NCBI GenBank assembly: GCA_910584915.1
Contig: CAJUDM010000005.1
Location: 62,001 to 126,000 of the forward strand
DNA length: 64,000 bases
Reading direction: 5' to 3'
From: an uncultured Lachnospiraceae bacterium
GTDB lineage: Bacteria > Bacillota > Clostridia > Lachnospirales > Lachnospiraceae
Shown here: positions 16,521 through 24,916 of the stretch, piece after piece
Numbering within the stretch: position 1 is the first letter of the stretch
How the letters are laid out: every line of letters starts with the position of its first letter
The notes under the pieces: model-generated
The model's database searches: none
Told to the model about the DNA's origin: nothing
The model's input: the letters and a program-made list of their open reading frames with translations, nothing else
Translations under genes and position numbers: made by a program

Positions 16521-16653
16521 TTTATATAGATATCTTTTTCTTCACAATTACAAGTTTCGTAAGCTTATTTTTGTACATTTTGTACTTTTCGATTCATCGC
16601 AGGCGATATATACTGGATATAATGACGGGGTTTTAAAAGGATAGGATCATTTT

Positions 16654-17349
16654 ATGGTGAAAATTGATATTATTTCAGGTTTCCCGGGAAGCGGAAAGAC
16701 AACTCTGATAAAGAAAATGACAGAACAATGGGATCCGCATGATGGTCCTCTTGCCATCATTGAAAATGATTTTGGAAATGTCAAATTAGATGCCCCTTGT
16801 CTTTCTCTCTCAGGCATCCATATCGCAGAACTGAATACAGGCTGTGTATGTTGTTCGCTGACCGGCAGGCTCTCTGAATGTCTTTCCGATATCCTGGACA
16901 CAATACAGCCTTCCCGCATTATACTGGAACCTTCCGGCGCCGCACGCCTCTCTGATGTTCTCGCGACGATCGAAGCACTGCGCCCCCGTCTCCCCATCGA
17001 GTCCGGAAGCATCATCACTATGGCGGTTCCTTTTCGCAGCCCGGCGCACCGCACCCGCTTTTTCGGAATCTACAAAAACCAGCTTCTGAATGCCTGTCTG
17101 ATCCTGCCTGGTCCTCTGAACCTTATGCCTCCGGAAAAAAGACAGAGGTTTCTTCAGACGCTGAAAGAAGACTCTGAAGGCGTACCTGTCTTCAATGCTC
17201 CCTGGCAGGAAGCTGACGCTAAAATATTATGGCAGCTTGGTTCACTCTCAAAGGCATCTCTGAAGAACAATGATCCATTCATCACCGTCTCACCGCCCAA
17301 AATGCGGGCTGTAAGCCGTACACTGAAAACGGGCCGGTCCACACGCTGA
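16654..17349 (+). CDS. Short CobW/YjiA-like GTPase (metal chaperone family)
   Basis: A 231-residue P-loop protein on the plus strand. Walker A is GFPGSGKTTLIKK (residues 9-21), a Glu-Asn-Asp switch follows (IIENDFGNVKLD), and the family CxCC metal motif is present (GCVCCSLTGRL, Cys64, Cys66, Cys67), followed by a Walker B-like region (RIILEPSGAARLSDV). The usual guanine-specificity NKxD motif is not seen, and the C-terminal CobW domain is missing, since family members are commonly above 300 residues. It could be a minimal or degenerate metallochaperone. It diverges from the PTS regulator and converges on tgt through a shared terminator. Confidence 0.8.
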   Translation: MVKIDIISGFPGSGKTTLIKKMTEQWDPHDGPLAIIENDFGNVKLDAPCLSLSGIHIAELNTGCVCCSLTGRLSECLSDILDTIQPSRIILEPSGAARLSDVLATIEALRPRLPIESGSIITMAVPFRSPAHRTRFFGIYKNQLLNACLILPGPLNLMPPEKRQRFLQTLKEDSEGVPVFNAPWQEADAKILWQLGSLSKASLKNNDPFITVSPPKMRAVSRTLKTGRSTR

Positions 17350-17363
17350 AAAACGGCATTTAA

Positions 17364-17385
17364 AAAGCCGGCTTGCGCCGGCTTT
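17364..17385. terminator. Bidirectional terminator between the CobW-like gene and tgt
   Basis: AAAGCCGGC (17364-17372) pairs with GCCGGCTTT (17377-17385) around TTGC. A-runs and T-runs flank both sides, which suits convergent genes. Confidence 0.85.
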
Positions 17386-17404
17386 CCACACTTTTTATCT
17401 CTTT

Positions 17405-18538
17405 TTAGTTTTGTCCCTGCGCCATCCTTTCAAGCTTCTCCTTCTTATAAAGGGCGAACCTTCCCTCATCCAGCGCATCTCTGATCTCCGTCATCATCGT
17501 ATTGTAAAAATACAGATTATGCAGCACACACAGCCGCATCCCCAGCATTTCCTTCGCTTTTAAAAGATGCCGGATATATGCCCGTGAATAGCGCCTGCAG
17601 GCGGGACAGGGACATCCCTCCTCGATGGGACGCATATCCTTCTCATATTTCTGGTTAAACAGATTGATCTTCCCGTAATTGGTGTACAGATGGCCGTGTC
17701 TGCCGTTCCTCGACGGGTAAACGCAGTCAAAAAAGTCCACACCCCGCTCCACCGCTTCCAGAATATTTGCCGGCGTACCCACGCCCATCAGATAGACAGG
17801 TTTATGCCCCGGCAGATAGGGCACTGTCTCCTCCAGAATATGGTACATCTCCTCATGCGTCTCGCCCACCGCAAGGCCGCCCACCGCATAGCCGTCCAGG
17901 TCAAGTTCCGCGATACGCTTCGCGTGTTCGATCCGGATATCGTCAAAGACCGCCCCCTGATTGATGCCAAACAAAAGCTGCTCCGGATTGATCGTTCCCT
18001 CCTGTCCGTTCAGCCTGCGCATCTTCTCCTGACACCGCACAAGCCACCTCGTAGTCCTGTCCACAGAATTCTGCACATACTGCCTGTCCGCCTTGCTGGA
18101 GGGGCACTCATCGAACGCCATCGCGATCGTGGAACCCAGATTGGACTGGATCTGCATACTCTCCTCCGGTCCCATAAAGATCTTCCTGCCGTCAATATGG
18201 GAGTGGAACGCCACGCCCTCCTCCGTGATCTTGCGCAGTTTTGCCAGCGAAAACACCTGAAAGCCGCCGGAATCCGTTAAAATGGGCTTCTCCCAGGACA
18301 TAAACTTATGCAGTCCGCCCACGGACTTTATCAGTTCGTCTCCCGGCCTCACATGCAGATGATACGTATTGGACAGTTCGATCTGCGTCCCGATCTCCTC
18401 CAGATCCGAAGTGGCGACTGCCCCCTTGATCGCCGCCACTGTACCAACATTCATAAAGACAGGGGTCTGCACCACGCCGTGTACTGTCGTAAACTCCGCG
18501 CGCTTCGCCCTGCCTTCCTTTTTTAAGACTCTATACAT
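17405..18538 (-). CDS. tgt: tRNA-guanine (queuine) transglycosylase
   Basis: A 377-residue TIM-barrel enzyme exchanging guanine 34 of GUN-anticodon tRNAs for a queuosine precursor. Motifs include LTDSGGFQVFSLAK near residue 90, the nucleophilic Asp region DFFDCVYPSRNGRHGH near 265, and the zinc site GCPCPACRRYSRAYIRHL near 305. Length is standard. It lies 31 bases after the VanY-type gene. No preQ1 riboswitch was seen in the short upstream gap. Confidence 0.97.
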   Translation of the reverse strand: MYRVLKKEGRAKRAEFTTVHGVVQTPVFMNVGTVAAIKGAVATSDLEEIGTQIELSNTYHLHVRPGDELIKSVGGLHKFMSWEKPILTDSGGFQVFSLAKLRKITEEGVAFHSHIDGRKIFMGPEESMQIQSNLGSTIAMAFDECPSSKADRQYVQNSVDRTTRWLVRCQEKMRRLNGQEGTINPEQLLFGINQGAVFDDIRIEHAKRIAELDLDGYAVGGLAVGETHEEMYHILEETVPYLPGHKPVYLMGVGTPANILEAVERGVDFFDCVYPSRNGRHGHLYTNYGKINLFNQKYEKDMRPIEEGCPCPACRRYSRAYIRHLLKAKEMLGMRLCVLHNLYFYNTMMTEIRDALDEGRFALYKKEKLERMAQGQN

Positions 18539-18569
18539 ATTTCCTCCATGTCACGCATATATCACTTTT

Positions 18570-19613
18570 CTACAGGTTCTCGACATACTCCTCCAGAGTC
18601 AGCCCCTGCTCCATGATCTCCTTTGCGGCAGTCCTGCCCACATAACGGAAATGCCACGGCTCATACTCGATGCCTGTTATATATTCCTTTCCCTTTGGAT
18701 AGCGCAGGATAAAACCGTACTCACCACAGTGCTCCCGGAGCCAGATTCCTGCCGCCGTCTCTCCGAAGCCCTCGTCCAGCGTCTTATAGGAATCTGTATA
18801 GATATCCAACGCCAGTCCTATCTGGTGTTCGCTCGTTCCCGGCACGTTCACCACCCTCGCCGCCAGCTTATAGGCATCAATATAGGACATCCCCCGATTC
18901 GTATACCGCACGATCTTTCTGTCAAACAGATACTCCTGTCTGTCAAGCGTACGATAAGGGGAGCAGACCTCCAGATCGATCCCGTCCTCTTTTGCCGCCT
19001 GCAGCATGCTCATAAATTCCGGGATGATCCGCTCGTCACACTGCAAACTCCCGCGGATCGTTCCCAGCGTAAACTCATAGTTCTCCGGTATCGGATGCCT
19101 GCTGTTCACCAGAAGCAGATTCCAGTCATCCGCGGAAACCTCCCCGCTCACCTCTCCCGGCAGTTGCATATCCTCCGGATCATAGGCCGCCAGAATCTCA
19201 TCGGCGGAATACTTATCAATGTCATCCCCCGCCTCCGCCTCCGGATTTACAGCCTCCTCCGCCGCGGCCAGCGTATCCCCCGACTCCTCCGCAGTCTTCT
19301 TTGCCTCTTCTATCTCTGTCTCTTCCAGAGCAAGAGTGATATTTTCTTCCTCCAGATGTTCTGTAAACACCTGCTGCTCCATCTCGTCATCCACCGGGAA
19401 CATGGGCGCACAAAAACTACAGCTTATGGTATAAAATACCAAAAGCACCGTCAATGAAACAAGCTTCTTTGTATTGGAAGCAATCCCATTGCAGATATAA
19501 TATAAAAGGAGCTTCACCGTAAGATCCAGTGTAATAATCCCCTTAAAAAAAGGGTACCTCCTCATCTTCCGCCTGGCTCCCAGTATCACGCTTTCTTTCC
19601 AGGTCTCGTTCAT
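18570..19613 (-). CDS. VanY/DacB-type D-alanyl-D-alanine carboxypeptidase (peptidase M15B)
   Basis: A 347-residue membrane-anchored zinc peptidase trimming cell-wall peptides outside the cell. A signal anchor lies near residues 43-67 (IASNTKKLVSLTVLLVFYTI), followed by an acidic low-complexity linker (EEENITLALEETEIEEAKK). The catalytic domain carries the M15 zinc motifs PGTSEHQIGLALDIY near residue 260 and the C-terminal YEPWHFRYVG near 325. The ATG at 19613 has AGGAAA eight bases upstream; an earlier ATG lacks a binding site. It has its own extended -10 promoter. Confidence 0.88.
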   Translation of the reverse strand: MNETWKESVILGARRKMRRYPFFKGIITLDLTVKLLLYYICNGIASNTKKLVSLTVLLVFYTISCSFCAPMFPVDDEMEQQVFTEHLEEENITLALEETEIEEAKKTAEESGDTLAAAEEAVNPEAEAGDDIDKYSADEILAAYDPEDMQLPGEVSGEVSADDWNLLLVNSRHPIPENYEFTLGTIRGSLQCDERIIPEFMSMLQAAKEDGIDLEVCSPYRTLDRQEYLFDRKIVRYTNRGMSYIDAYKLAARVVNVPGTSEHQIGLALDIYTDSYKTLDEGFGETAAGIWLREHCGEYGFILRYPKGKEYITGIEYEPWHFRYVGRTAAKEIMEQGLTLEEYVENL

Positions 19614-19660
19614 CTTGTTTTTCCTATATGTATATCCCTGATCCATGTACTCGGGTAATT

Positions 19661-19669
19661 ATTATAACA
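19661..19669 (-). promoter_or_regulatory. Extended -10 promoter of the VanY-type gene
   Basis: On the minus strand TGTTATAAT is a full extended -10 (TGN before TATAAT), 48 bases upstream of the start, in an AT-rich stretch. No good -35 is present, as is common for extended -10 promoters. Confidence 0.5.
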
Positions 19670-19725
19670 CATAATTTTTAATATTGCATTGTTTTTTTTA
19701 AATTATTTTATTATACTGGTAACAG

Positions 19726-19992
19726 TTCAGCCATGCAGAATTGATTTCCGCGGGCAACGAGCCAAGTGGGCATGTTTGCATGCACATTTGGCGGCCGCCG
19801 CGAGGGTCACATACCGCTGCTCTGCAGCGTTGCAGGCCTGATGCCCCGTTGCTTGCAGCGGGGTTGTTGACTGTGCAATTTGTACAATCAATTCTATAGG
19901 TCGAACGCCCGACATGAAATAAGTCACCCGCCAATTAATGATATTGTCAGACAAGAGGTAAATTCCGGTGACTTATGAATGGCATGGCTGAA
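19726..19992. repeat. Structured intergenic element with 11-bp terminal inverted repeats
   Basis: TTCAGCCATGC (19726-19736) and its exact complement GCATGGCTGAA (19982-19992) bound 267 bases that are GC-richer than their flanks. Inside lie a GCCAAGTG...CATTTGGC hairpin (14 pairs, one mismatch, loop TTTG), a perfect CGCTGC/GCAGCG hairpin, a CCCCGTTG/CAGCGGGG hairpin, and ATAAGTCACC (19919-19928) paired with GGTGACTTAT (19967-19976). No credible gene is present. It looks like a MITE-like or structured-RNA repeat. Together with the promoter above it fills the 449-base gap before aroC. Confidence 0.6.
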
Positions 19993-20062
19993 TATCAGGA
20001 AGCGCGCTATCCTTTACAGGCGGATAGCGGCTCATTCAGCATATGAGGAGGAGACATCAACT

Positions 20063-21169
20063 ATGGCAGGTTCCACTTACGGCACTATTTTCAAAATAAC
20101 AACCTGGGGAGAGTCCCACGGCAAGGCGTTAGGCGTTGTCATCGACGGCTGTCCCGCAGGGCTTCCGCTCTCGGAAGAGGATATCCAGATTTATCTGGAC
20201 CGGAGAAAACCGGGACAAAATTCCCTCTCCACGCCCCGGAAGGAGAGTGATCAGGTAGAAATCCTGAGCGGCGTCTTTGAAGGAAAGACCACCGGTACGC
20301 CAATCTCACTGATGATCCCCAATACATCCCAGAAATCTTCGGACTATTCCCGGATTGCCTCCTGCTACAGGCCGGGGCACGCGGACTATCCCTTTGACGC
20401 CAAATACGGCTTCAGGGACTACCGTGGCGGCGGACGTTCCTCCGGGCGGGAGACCGCAGGGCGCGTGGCGGCAGGCGCTGTTGCCATGAAAATCTTATCC
20501 CTTCTCGGCGTCTCCGTCTGCGCCTACACGGAATCCATCGGTCCCGTCTCCATCGACTACGGCAGGTTTGAAGAATCCGCCATCCTGACTACTCCCGCCT
20601 GTATGCCGGATAAGGAAGCTTCAGCCAAGGCGGAAGGTTACCTGAAAGAATGTCAGATGGCAAAAGATTCCTCCGGCGGTGTGATCGCCTGTCGCATAAA
20701 GGGACTTCCCGCCGGTATCGGTGAGCCGGTCTTTGAAAAACTGGACGCCTCCCTCGCCAAAGCCATGCTCTCCATCGGCGCGGTAAAAGCTTTTGAGATG
20801 GGGGACGGCACCCTTGTCTCCACGAAAAAAGGCAGTGAGAACAATGACGCCTTCGTGATGGAAAACGGCGCTGTCCGCAAAAAAACAAACCACAGCGGCG
20901 GCACCCTGGGCGGCATCTCCGACGGCTGTGACCTGTTTTTCAGAGCCCATGTAAAACCCACTCCCTCCATCTTTCAGCCCCAGGATACCGTGAACCGGGA
21001 GGGTGAAAATGTCACCATACAGATTGAGGGGCGTCACGATCCGGTGATCGTGCCGAGAGCCGTTGTCGTTGCCGAGTCCATGGCGGCTCTGACTATTCTC
21101 GATCTTATGATGCTCAATATGAATGCAAGAATTGAGTATCTGGAAGAGTTTTACAAAAATTTTAAGTGA
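20063..21169 (+). CDS. aroC: Chorismate synthase
   Basis: A 368-residue FMN-dependent enzyme making chorismate from EPSP, the last shared step to aromatic amino acids. Signatures are WGESHGKALGVVIDG near the N-terminus, RGGGRSSGRETAGRVAAGA near residue 125, and RHDPVIVPRAVVVAE near 330. An upstream in-frame start exists, but ATG 20063 has AGGAGGAG nine bases ahead and matches the family N-terminus (MAGSTYGTIFKITTWGESHG). No other shikimate genes are near. The structured repeat at 19726-19992 lies in its leader. Confidence 0.97.
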   Translation: MAGSTYGTIFKITTWGESHGKALGVVIDGCPAGLPLSEEDIQIYLDRRKPGQNSLSTPRKESDQVEILSGVFEGKTTGTPISLMIPNTSQKSSDYSRIASCYRPGHADYPFDAKYGFRDYRGGGRSSGRETAGRVAAGAVAMKILSLLGVSVCAYTESIGPVSIDYGRFEESAILTTPACMPDKEASAKAEGYLKECQMAKDSSGGVIACRIKGLPAGIGEPVFEKLDASLAKAMLSIGAVKAFEMGDGTLVSTKKGSENNDAFVMENGAVRKKTNHSGGTLGGISDGCDLFFRAHVKPTPSIFQPQDTVNREGENVTIQIEGRHDPVIVPRAVVVAESMAALTILDLMMLNMNARIEYLEEFYKNFK

Positions 21170-21253
21170 AAACAGTTCCGCACGATGTTCTGCAAATGCC
21201 TGTTTCACACAGCCGGTCGGCTCACTGACCGCACACATATCCCTGCAAATGTC

Positions 21254-21315
21254 CTGCATAAAAATCCGCGCCGGCAGCCATGTATACATGGTATCCGGCG
21301 CGGATTCCTATGCAG
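21254..21315. repeat. 62-bp near-perfect palindrome downstream of aroC
   Basis: CTGCATA (21254-21260) pairs with TATGCAG (21309-21315), then AATCCGCGCCGG (21263-21274) pairs with CCGGCGCGGATT (21295-21306), and the centre CCATGTATACATGG is itself a palindrome. It lies between the convergent aroC and beta-propeller genes. There is no T run, so it is either a factor-dependent or insulating terminator or a palindromic repeat unit. The rest of the 231-base gap holds no gene. Confidence 0.65.
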
Positions 21316-21400
21316 CGTCGATCACAGCGCTCTCGCATTTATGGATTTTTATAAATATCAGAAGATAGTCAGCAATCGCCATGCATCACCCCTATCCATT

Positions 21401-23560
21401 TTAACTTATCTCCAGCGTCTGCTTCAGCCCATAGTCCGCCCTGTCATAATACCGGACGATCTCCGGATGGGCGATATAAAAGCGATTCCCGATATAGATG
21501 CCCCGATAGTTTTCATTGTCATACCCGTCATCCAGGTTTTCCACAAGTATCTGCTCAAAGCTCTCCCCGCTCCACTGATACAGCTCATATTTCCGCTTCA
21601 AGCCTCTGTTATAGTTTTCCGTCGCAAACCCGATCAGATTCTCCCCGGGATCTGCCAGCACAGCCTTATAGTCATAGAGCGCCGGACTGTAAGCCGCGTC
21701 CTTCAGCACCCTGCTGCCGAGCACTTTGAGATTCGCCGGATCTGACATATCAAACATCACCAGTTTCAGCCCTTTCTGCCCGCCGGTCTCCGGATCGGTC
21801 TCATAGCCGATGCCGAGCAGCTTATCCTCTCCCCAGAAATGCAGGTACTCGGAGAAGCCTGTAATCTTTAACTCGCCCACCAGCTTCGGGTCCTTCTCAT
21901 CGGACAGATCCGCCGCGAAGAGGGGATCTGTATTCCGATACGTGATAAAGTATGCCATATCCCCCAGATACCTGGCGGCGTAAATGCTCTCCCCGGCGGC
22001 GATACCTGTAAGTTTTCCCGTCAATCTCAGGCCTTCATCCAGCAGAAACAGGCAGTTCTCCCTCTCCCTCCCGGAAGTATCCGTGGTCAGCACCCGAAGT
22101 TTCCGATCTTTTTCATGGATCGCAAAGGTATCCGTTATAGTCCCTCTGACAGATACCGCCGCCTCCCCGCTCATATATCCCGCCGTCAACGAAAATTTCG
22201 CGATCTCCGTCGTGTCCGTCATCCCCCGATAATTCGCCCGGTACAGATACAGGGAATCCTCCCCCATATAGGCCTCCGAACCATTATCCAGTATCATCAC
22301 GGTGTCCCGGACTTCCTCCGGACTGTTGACGGAAAGGGACGATACGATAAGCGCCCGCTCCCCCTCTTCGCCCACATAAATGCAGTCCTCGGCGATCTTC
22401 CTTGCGTTCACTTCCGGTATGGCGTCAGCCGGCTCTTTCTCATAGTCATCCACCAGATATTTATCTGTAAACAGATAGAAGATACTGCCGTCCTTTCTCG
22501 ATGTGACATAGCTTCCGTCCTGCGTCATCCTGCCCGCCAGAACCGGATCGCTCCTGTCGCTGATATCATAGGTGAGGACAGACGTCACCATATCCGTATC
22601 CATATACCGCATGTCATAATACGCCGCATCCTCCATAGATTCCGTCCGCTGTAACGTGGTAAGGCTCTCCTGCACCGCCAGGATCAGCAGATCGCCGTCC
22701 ACATACATGGCGCAGACGCTCGCCGAGGCGCTCTCAGGATCTGCCTCCAGCCTGCCCACCGGCTTCATCTCATCCTCCGCCGCCGAAAGAATGCTGACCT
22801 GGCTGCCCCGCAGCAGATAAATATATGCTCCGTCCGTCTTGACCACATCGCTCTCATCGATGCCGAACGTCTGTACATTTGTCTCCGAGTATCCCTCCGA
22901 CAACTTTCCGGCGGCTTCCTCTCTCACCATTTCCTTCTGCATATTCCCGGTTCCGCTGGCAAATGCCACATCCTCCGCCTCAGCCGCGCCGTCCGCCGCC
23001 ATATCACCGCCGATCGTAAACTTATCACGGTCCTTCTTTATCTGCTCGAGCCTCTCATAAACCGCATCATAACTCTCCGCCAGCGTATACAGGTCCCCGG
23101 CGTCCTTTCTCTGTACTGCCCTCTTCGGCTCATACGCCCCGGCGTCCTCTCCGGCGCCTGCTTCCGCAGGCATTGCCTCCAGGGCTCCATCCATGTCTTC
23201 CGCTTTTGTCACTGCCGCCGTTTCCTCCGGCGCGCCCTCCTCCGGACAGGATTCCTCCGACATCGCCATATCCGCCGCAGCCGCTTCCTGCACAGCACCG
23301 CTCTCTTTCTCAAACATCTTCCTCTCCTGCATCCCCCACAGGGAAATACAGCAGATAATAAAAACCGCCGCCGCCGAAAGCCCTCCCGCCAGCCGCCGAT
23401 TTCTGACCAGAGGCTTTTTTCTCTCCCGCCTCCCGCCAGCCGCCCTCTCCTGCTCCAGATCCCGGCACTTCTCCAGTATTCGCTCAGGCGCAAGACTTTC
23501 CGGCACAACAACAGACTCCGCCGACTGTCTTAATTTTTCCAGAATTTCTTTCTCCGTCAT
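21401..23560 (-). CDS. Membrane-anchored beta-propeller protein, probable anti-sigma partner
   Basis: A 719-residue protein. A cytoplasmic N-terminus of about 57 residues (helical, charged) precedes one membrane helix (about 58-75, AGGLSAAAVFIICCISLWG). A low-complexity Ala/Glu linker follows, then an extracellular domain (about 235-719) of the beta-propeller type found in secreted PF09826-like proteins. Repeated blade-like segments are visible, such as TFGIDESDVVKTDGAYIYLL, ILSAAEDEMKPVGRLEAD and VLTYDISDRSDPVLAGRM. The ATG overlaps the sigma gene stop. The coupling and topology suggest that the cytoplasmic part holds the ECF sigma factor while the propeller senses an outside signal. A canonical zinc-binding anti-sigma motif is not seen. 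Confidence 0.82.
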   Translation of the reverse strand: MTEKEILEKLRQSAESVVVPESLAPERILEKCRDLEQERAAGGRRERKKPLVRNRRLAGGLSAAAVFIICCISLWGMQERKMFEKESGAVQEAAAADMAMSEESCPEEGAPEETAAVTKAEDMDGALEAMPAEAGAGEDAGAYEPKRAVQRKDAGDLYTLAESYDAVYERLEQIKKDRDKFTIGGDMAADGAAEAEDVAFASGTGNMQKEMVREEAAGKLSEGYSETNVQTFGIDESDVVKTDGAYIYLLRGSQVSILSAAEDEMKPVGRLEADPESASASVCAMYVDGDLLILAVQESLTTLQRTESMEDAAYYDMRYMDTDMVTSVLTYDISDRSDPVLAGRMTQDGSYVTSRKDGSIFYLFTDKYLVDDYEKEPADAIPEVNARKIAEDCIYVGEEGERALIVSSLSVNSPEEVRDTVMILDNGSEAYMGEDSLYLYRANYRGMTDTTEIAKFSLTAGYMSGEAAVSVRGTITDTFAIHEKDRKLRVLTTDTSGRERENCLFLLDEGLRLTGKLTGIAAGESIYAARYLGDMAYFITYRNTDPLFAADLSDEKDPKLVGELKITGFSEYLHFWGEDKLLGIGYETDPETGGQKGLKLVMFDMSDPANLKVLGSRVLKDAAYSPALYDYKAVLADPGENLIGFATENYNRGLKRKYELYQWSGESFEQILVENLDDGYDNENYRGIYIGNRFYIAHPEIVRYYDRADYGLKQTLEIS

Positions 23561-24081
23561 ACGACCGCCTCCCGTCCTTCCAGTTTTTCCGCCATCTTTT
23601 TCAGGGCGCGGCTCTCCCTCGATCTGACCGTATTGGCGTTGATCCCTGTCATCTCGGAAATCTCCCTGCTGGTATAGCCGCCGAATACATGCATGCTGAT
23701 GATCATCCGATCCTCCTCATCCAGTTCCCCGAATATACGGCGCAGATGATAGTTTTCCACCAGATCGTCCGCCCCCGAGACATCCCCGATCTCTTCCTTC
23801 CATTCCAGCGGCTTGTTCACATATTCTTTTCGCTTCCGCCTGCACTTGTTGGACAGTATCCGGAACACCCACCCCTCAAAAGCCTCCTCGCTCCGAAGCT
23901 TTCCGATGGTCACCCAGGCGTCCGTCACCGCATCGCTGACCACATCCTCCGCGTCCGCAGGATTCCCCAGCATATACAGCGCAAACCGGTATAAATTCTG
24001 ATAAACATCTCTGTACAACTCCGCAAAGGCTTCCGCGTCGCCCTGCTTTGCCCTTCTTACCAACTGCAGTTTTGTATCCAT
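23557..24081 (-). CDS. ECF-type RNA polymerase sigma factor
   Basis: A 174-residue sigma-70 family factor of the extracytoplasmic-function class. Region 2 spans about residues 8-75 (AFAELYRDVYQNLYRFALYM, then NPADAEDVVSDAVTDAWVTI), and region 4 is C-terminal (LDEEDRMIISMHVFGGYTSREISEMTGINANTV). The ATG at 24081 with GAGGTGG ahead is chosen over one six codons upstream. Its stop overlaps the start of the beta-propeller gene, the usual layout of an ECF factor and its membrane regulator. Confidence 0.93.
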   Translation of the reverse strand: MDTKLQLVRRAKQGDAEAFAELYRDVYQNLYRFALYMLGNPADAEDVVSDAVTDAWVTIGKLRSEEAFEGWVFRILSNKCRRKRKEYVNKPLEWKEEIGDVSGADDLVENYHLRRIFGELDEEDRMIISMHVFGGYTSREISEMTGINANTVRSRESRALKKMAEKLEGREAVV

Positions 24082-24228
24082 GTCCCACCTCTTTTGCATC
24101 CGCCTCCAGATAGTATATGGAAGAGGTTTTCATCTTATAAGTGTATGCCGCCGCGCCTGTTGTTGCATAAACAAGAAAAAAACGGCATGGCACGCTCTTT
24201 CACTTACCACACCGTTTACCTTCCCGTG

Positions 24229-24249
24229 AAAAAGGCTGAACCAGCCTTT
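24229..24249 (-). terminator. Terminator after the nuclease pseudogene
   Basis: AAAGGCTG (24231-24238) pairs with CAGCCTTT (24242-24249). On the minus strand it is followed by five T. The rest of the gap to the sigma gene (24082-24263) shows no other feature. Confidence 0.7.
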
Positions 24250-24263
24250 CCATAACCGTTTTA

Positions 24264-24901
24264 TTACAATTCTGCGCCGGCGGCACTCTCTGATTCCGCA
24301 AATTCCTCCTCACTGTATCCCAGAGAAAGGATCTGCTCCTTCCGCATACCGGCATGCAGCATTCTCACAATCGTCTCGAGGCGTTCTTTTTCCTGTCCTG
24401 CGTGATTCCCTGTTCTATTCCCTGTTTCATTCCCCGGCTGAGCCCTTCCTCAATAATGATCTCCGACAAATTGCACATCGTCTGCAGCCTCCTCTCCAGC
24501 TCCTCACTCATTACCATTCCATACTCTTTTGTCAGTATACGTTTCTTTTGTTCTACGCCCATTTGAGACAACAACTTCTCCAGCATGGATATCAGTATAT
24601 TCTGTGATACGTCTGCATCTGCGCTTTTTCTGATATTGATAATAATACCTTTCATGAAGTCTACATCATGTACCTTTATTTTATTCCCGAATGCCACCCT
24701 CCTGTCAAGTACTATTTCCTCGGTTGAGTCCTCATCGTCCCTGCTATCCATACAAATCCATATCGAACGCACTTTTTTCATGCTGTCATAATCACTGTGG
24801 AAAAATTCTGTCTGCTTTTGTGCAGAGATCATTCTCGCCAGATAAAATATGATCCTGTTTTCCAGATGATAGCCCAGCCTGCCCGAATCAGATGATTTGT
24901 A
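24264..24901 (-). pseudogene. Remnant of a PD-(D/E)XK (Rpn/YhgA-like) nuclease-transposase family gene
   Basis: In-frame coding can be followed from SDSGRLGYHLENR through IIFYLARMISAQ and VRSIWICMDSRDDED to QGIEQGITQ. Then one base appears lost near 24400-24410, and the expected tail (ERLETIVRMLHAGMRKEQIL and on to GAEL) continues in another frame and stops at 24264. Upstream an in-frame TGA at 24904 and the next gene cut off the N-terminal nuclease core, so about half the protein is missing. It resembles the common C-terminal half of the Rpn/PDDEXK transposase family with its helical repeats and GMKQGIEQG tail. It is clearly non-functional. Confidence 0.75.
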
Positions 24902-24916
24902 TCATAGGCACTCGCG

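Noticed and set aside
18369..19457. Long plus-strand open frame (362 codons)
   Set aside because: Antisense to tgt and the VanY-type gene, with no plausible binding site or motif.
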